NCBI GenBank assembly: GCA_013339895.1
Contig: JABACO010000016.1
Span: forward strand, 3,119,767 to 3,183,766
Source: Ephydatia muelleri
Lineage: Eukaryota > Porifera > Demospongiae > Spongillida > Spongillidae
Direction of reading: 5' to 3'
DNA: 64,000 bases
The position numbers and the translations under genes were made by a program. Of the stretch, positions 62,634 through 64,000 are shown piece after piece (within the stretch, counting starts at the first letter, position 1; every line of letters starts with the position of its first letter). Under the pieces are notes generated by a model. It saw only the letters and a list, made by a program, of their open reading frames with translations. It was not told where the DNA came from and did not search any database.

Positions 62634-63248
62634 TTATCCAAACGTCTCCTTGTATGATGCCTCTAGTCCTGCTAAAAGGTGCTGGGTGATTGTGCCACAT
62701 TCTCCTGTATTACATTCCCCAATGTATTCACTGCACATTGCCTTAGCACTAGTAACCATGGTTCTTTGTCCTGTTTTGAATGTAGGGAACTGGTTCTGAT
62801 GGCTAGCATATGACGTAGCACATCCAACACATTGCTGAATGCTGTGCTGTGACTGTTGTTGTTTAGTAAGTGCAATCCATTGTGTGATGCTGAATATTGC
62901 CCCGTACTCTTTTCTGGAAATGGAAGGATTCCACCGTCTGTTGAAGCAGTCTTGTACAACCTTGCAGTGTTTGTTGAATTGTGACAGTTTGTGGCCAGGT
63001 TTTACACTGTAGTATGCATCACTGACCTTAAAAGTAGGGAAGAGAGCTTGAAATCTGTTTGCTCTATGCTGTATGTCAAGTTTTTTCTTGCATTTCTTTC
63101 CTTTTGCATTGACATAGATCGTTTGAGAGAGCTCGCGGATTGCAGTTCTCGCAAACCCACAATCGATGAACAACTTTGACTGTGTACCTGAGACAGATAT
63201 TTTAAAATTGTTATTGGGAAGCCACCAATGTACATGTACATGTTCCAC
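62634..63248 (-). CDS. Probable 5' exon of the 59183 gene
   Basis: 204 codons from MEHVHVHWWLPNNNFKIS to KETFG at 62634. It has a CVGCATSYASHQ pair and a conserved-looking ISRKEYGAIFSITQWIALTK. After the stop, another frame continues coherently (NPSQTSSQSVQMQLFKKGRQ) toward the 62492 frame, suggesting a small deletion and one larger gene from 63248 to 59183. Unrecognised family. Confidence 0.45.
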   Translation of the reverse strand: MEHVHVHWWLPNNNFKISVSGTQSKLFIDCGFARTAIRELSQTIYVNAKGKKCKKKLDIQHRANRFQALFPTFKVSDAYYSVKPGHKLSQFNKHCKVVQDCFNRRWNPSISRKEYGAIFSITQWIALTKQQQSQHSIQQCVGCATSYASHQNQFPTFKTGQRTMVTSAKAMCSEYIGECNTGECGTITQHLLAGLEASYKETFG

Positions 63249-64000
63249 AAATCATCCTGTTGTGTACTTAGACACCCGCATGCATGCGGTTTTCGAGTGG
63301 TAGACCCACAAGCGAGCAACTAGCGAGTAAAAAAAAAAACCCACTTACGTTTCGAATCCATGTAGAATGCAATGCCTGTGTTATAGCAGCCGAATGAACG
63401 CGGGGTTATCCCGCCACAACGGCGCGCGTGCGTAACCTAGTTACGTAGCGGCGCGCGATAATGGAGGTACTACATTACAAAAGCAAAACGTACGGAGATG
63501 ATGCCGTGCCTTTTGAATTTATTTACATCTACCGTTGTACTTTAGAGTCATTGTACTTATTACATTGCACTAGGACCAGACAATTATTTGCTTCGTTGCT
63601 GAGTTATTGTAACTATTAGTTGATTAAATTCACATTAATACGAACGTTATAAAACTTATCTGTCCGCTAAAACTGAATTCAGAATAGTCCTACTGGGACT
63701 AATGTAGTCCATTGTAAGTGCAATATACTGTAACATTTTCAAGACAGTACTGTCACGTCTTCAGTTCCGTATTTGATTCCTTGCGGTTAAGGTAAATTTT
63801 AATTAATTGCGCATCGTAGCGTGACGTCATTGAGCATGAAAAGTAATATTGTATCAAGTTTAATGAGGGCATTAATACTATGTATTAAAAAGTTACATGT
63901 ATCACAGAGCACAGCGTCTATACTTGAAAATGTGTTTCTATTGAGAACCCAGGCCTTAACTGCCCTGAGCAGATAGAAGATCATTATCGGTGTTAGTCTG
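63249..64000. other. Non-coding stretch
   Basis: A CpG-rich patch at 63395-63460 (with GGCGCGCG on either side of GTAACCTAGTTACGTA) precedes AT-rich DNA. It may be a promoter region for the adjacent minus-strand gene; no gene seen. Confidence 0.35.

Overview
The window looks like a piece of a nuclear genome from an invertebrate animal. Genes carry short GT-AG introns, tandem repeats are frequent, and transposase families typical of sponges, cnidarians and other marine invertebrates are present. Sponge or cnidarian is the best guess but is not proven. Almost everything recognisable is mobile DNA, and most coding copies are broken by single-base indels or stop codons.

The centrepiece is a complete Polinton/Maverick (a virus-like, self-synthesising DNA transposon) at 29298-54261, about 25 kb. 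It has about 560 bp terminal inverted repeats beginning AGTAGTGTC and is flanked by a 5 bp direct repeat, CCGTT. It carries protein-primed DNA polymerase B, a retrovirus-like integrase, an FtsK/HerA-type packaging ATPase, a probable double-jelly-roll major capsid protein and a probable penton. It also has a large fibre-like gene, SAP-like, RING-finger, DUF5710 and zinc-cluster proteins, and a set of small Gly/Ala-rich membrane proteins. Directly behind the polymerase sits a captured host-type gene: a TRAF-like coiled coil plus MATH domain with a 52 bp spliceosomal intron. I found no adenain-like protease. Polymerase, integrase, RING gene, one paralog and the fibre gene each carry at least one disabling lesion, while ATPase, capsid, penton and TRAF frames are open.

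Left flank (1-29297): a repeat-tailed hypothetical gene (192-1193, minus); a long non-coding stretch with microsatellite and minisatellite DNA; a P-element-like transposase pseudogene with eight exons (5815-9010, minus); a 159 bp tandem repeat; a DNA transposon with an integrase-type transposase, 34 bp outer inverted repeats and a striking array of palindromes (11160-13805); a hAT remnant (about 14993-15231); a CACTA/Plavaka-like transposase pseudogene (16454-23994, plus) interrupted by an antisense Ty3/gypsy LTR retrotransposon (16713-21304, target duplication TTAT); and fragments of a RING-like cysteine-rich gene (24973-26182, minus).

Right flank (54262-64000): a 63 bp inverted-repeat cassette enclosing a RecQ-helicase fragment; a frameshifted multi-pass membrane protein (GPCR-like); a 152 bp satellite of about ten units; and a large minus-strand gene family member with a 13-residue repeat tail (59183-63248), also frameshifted.
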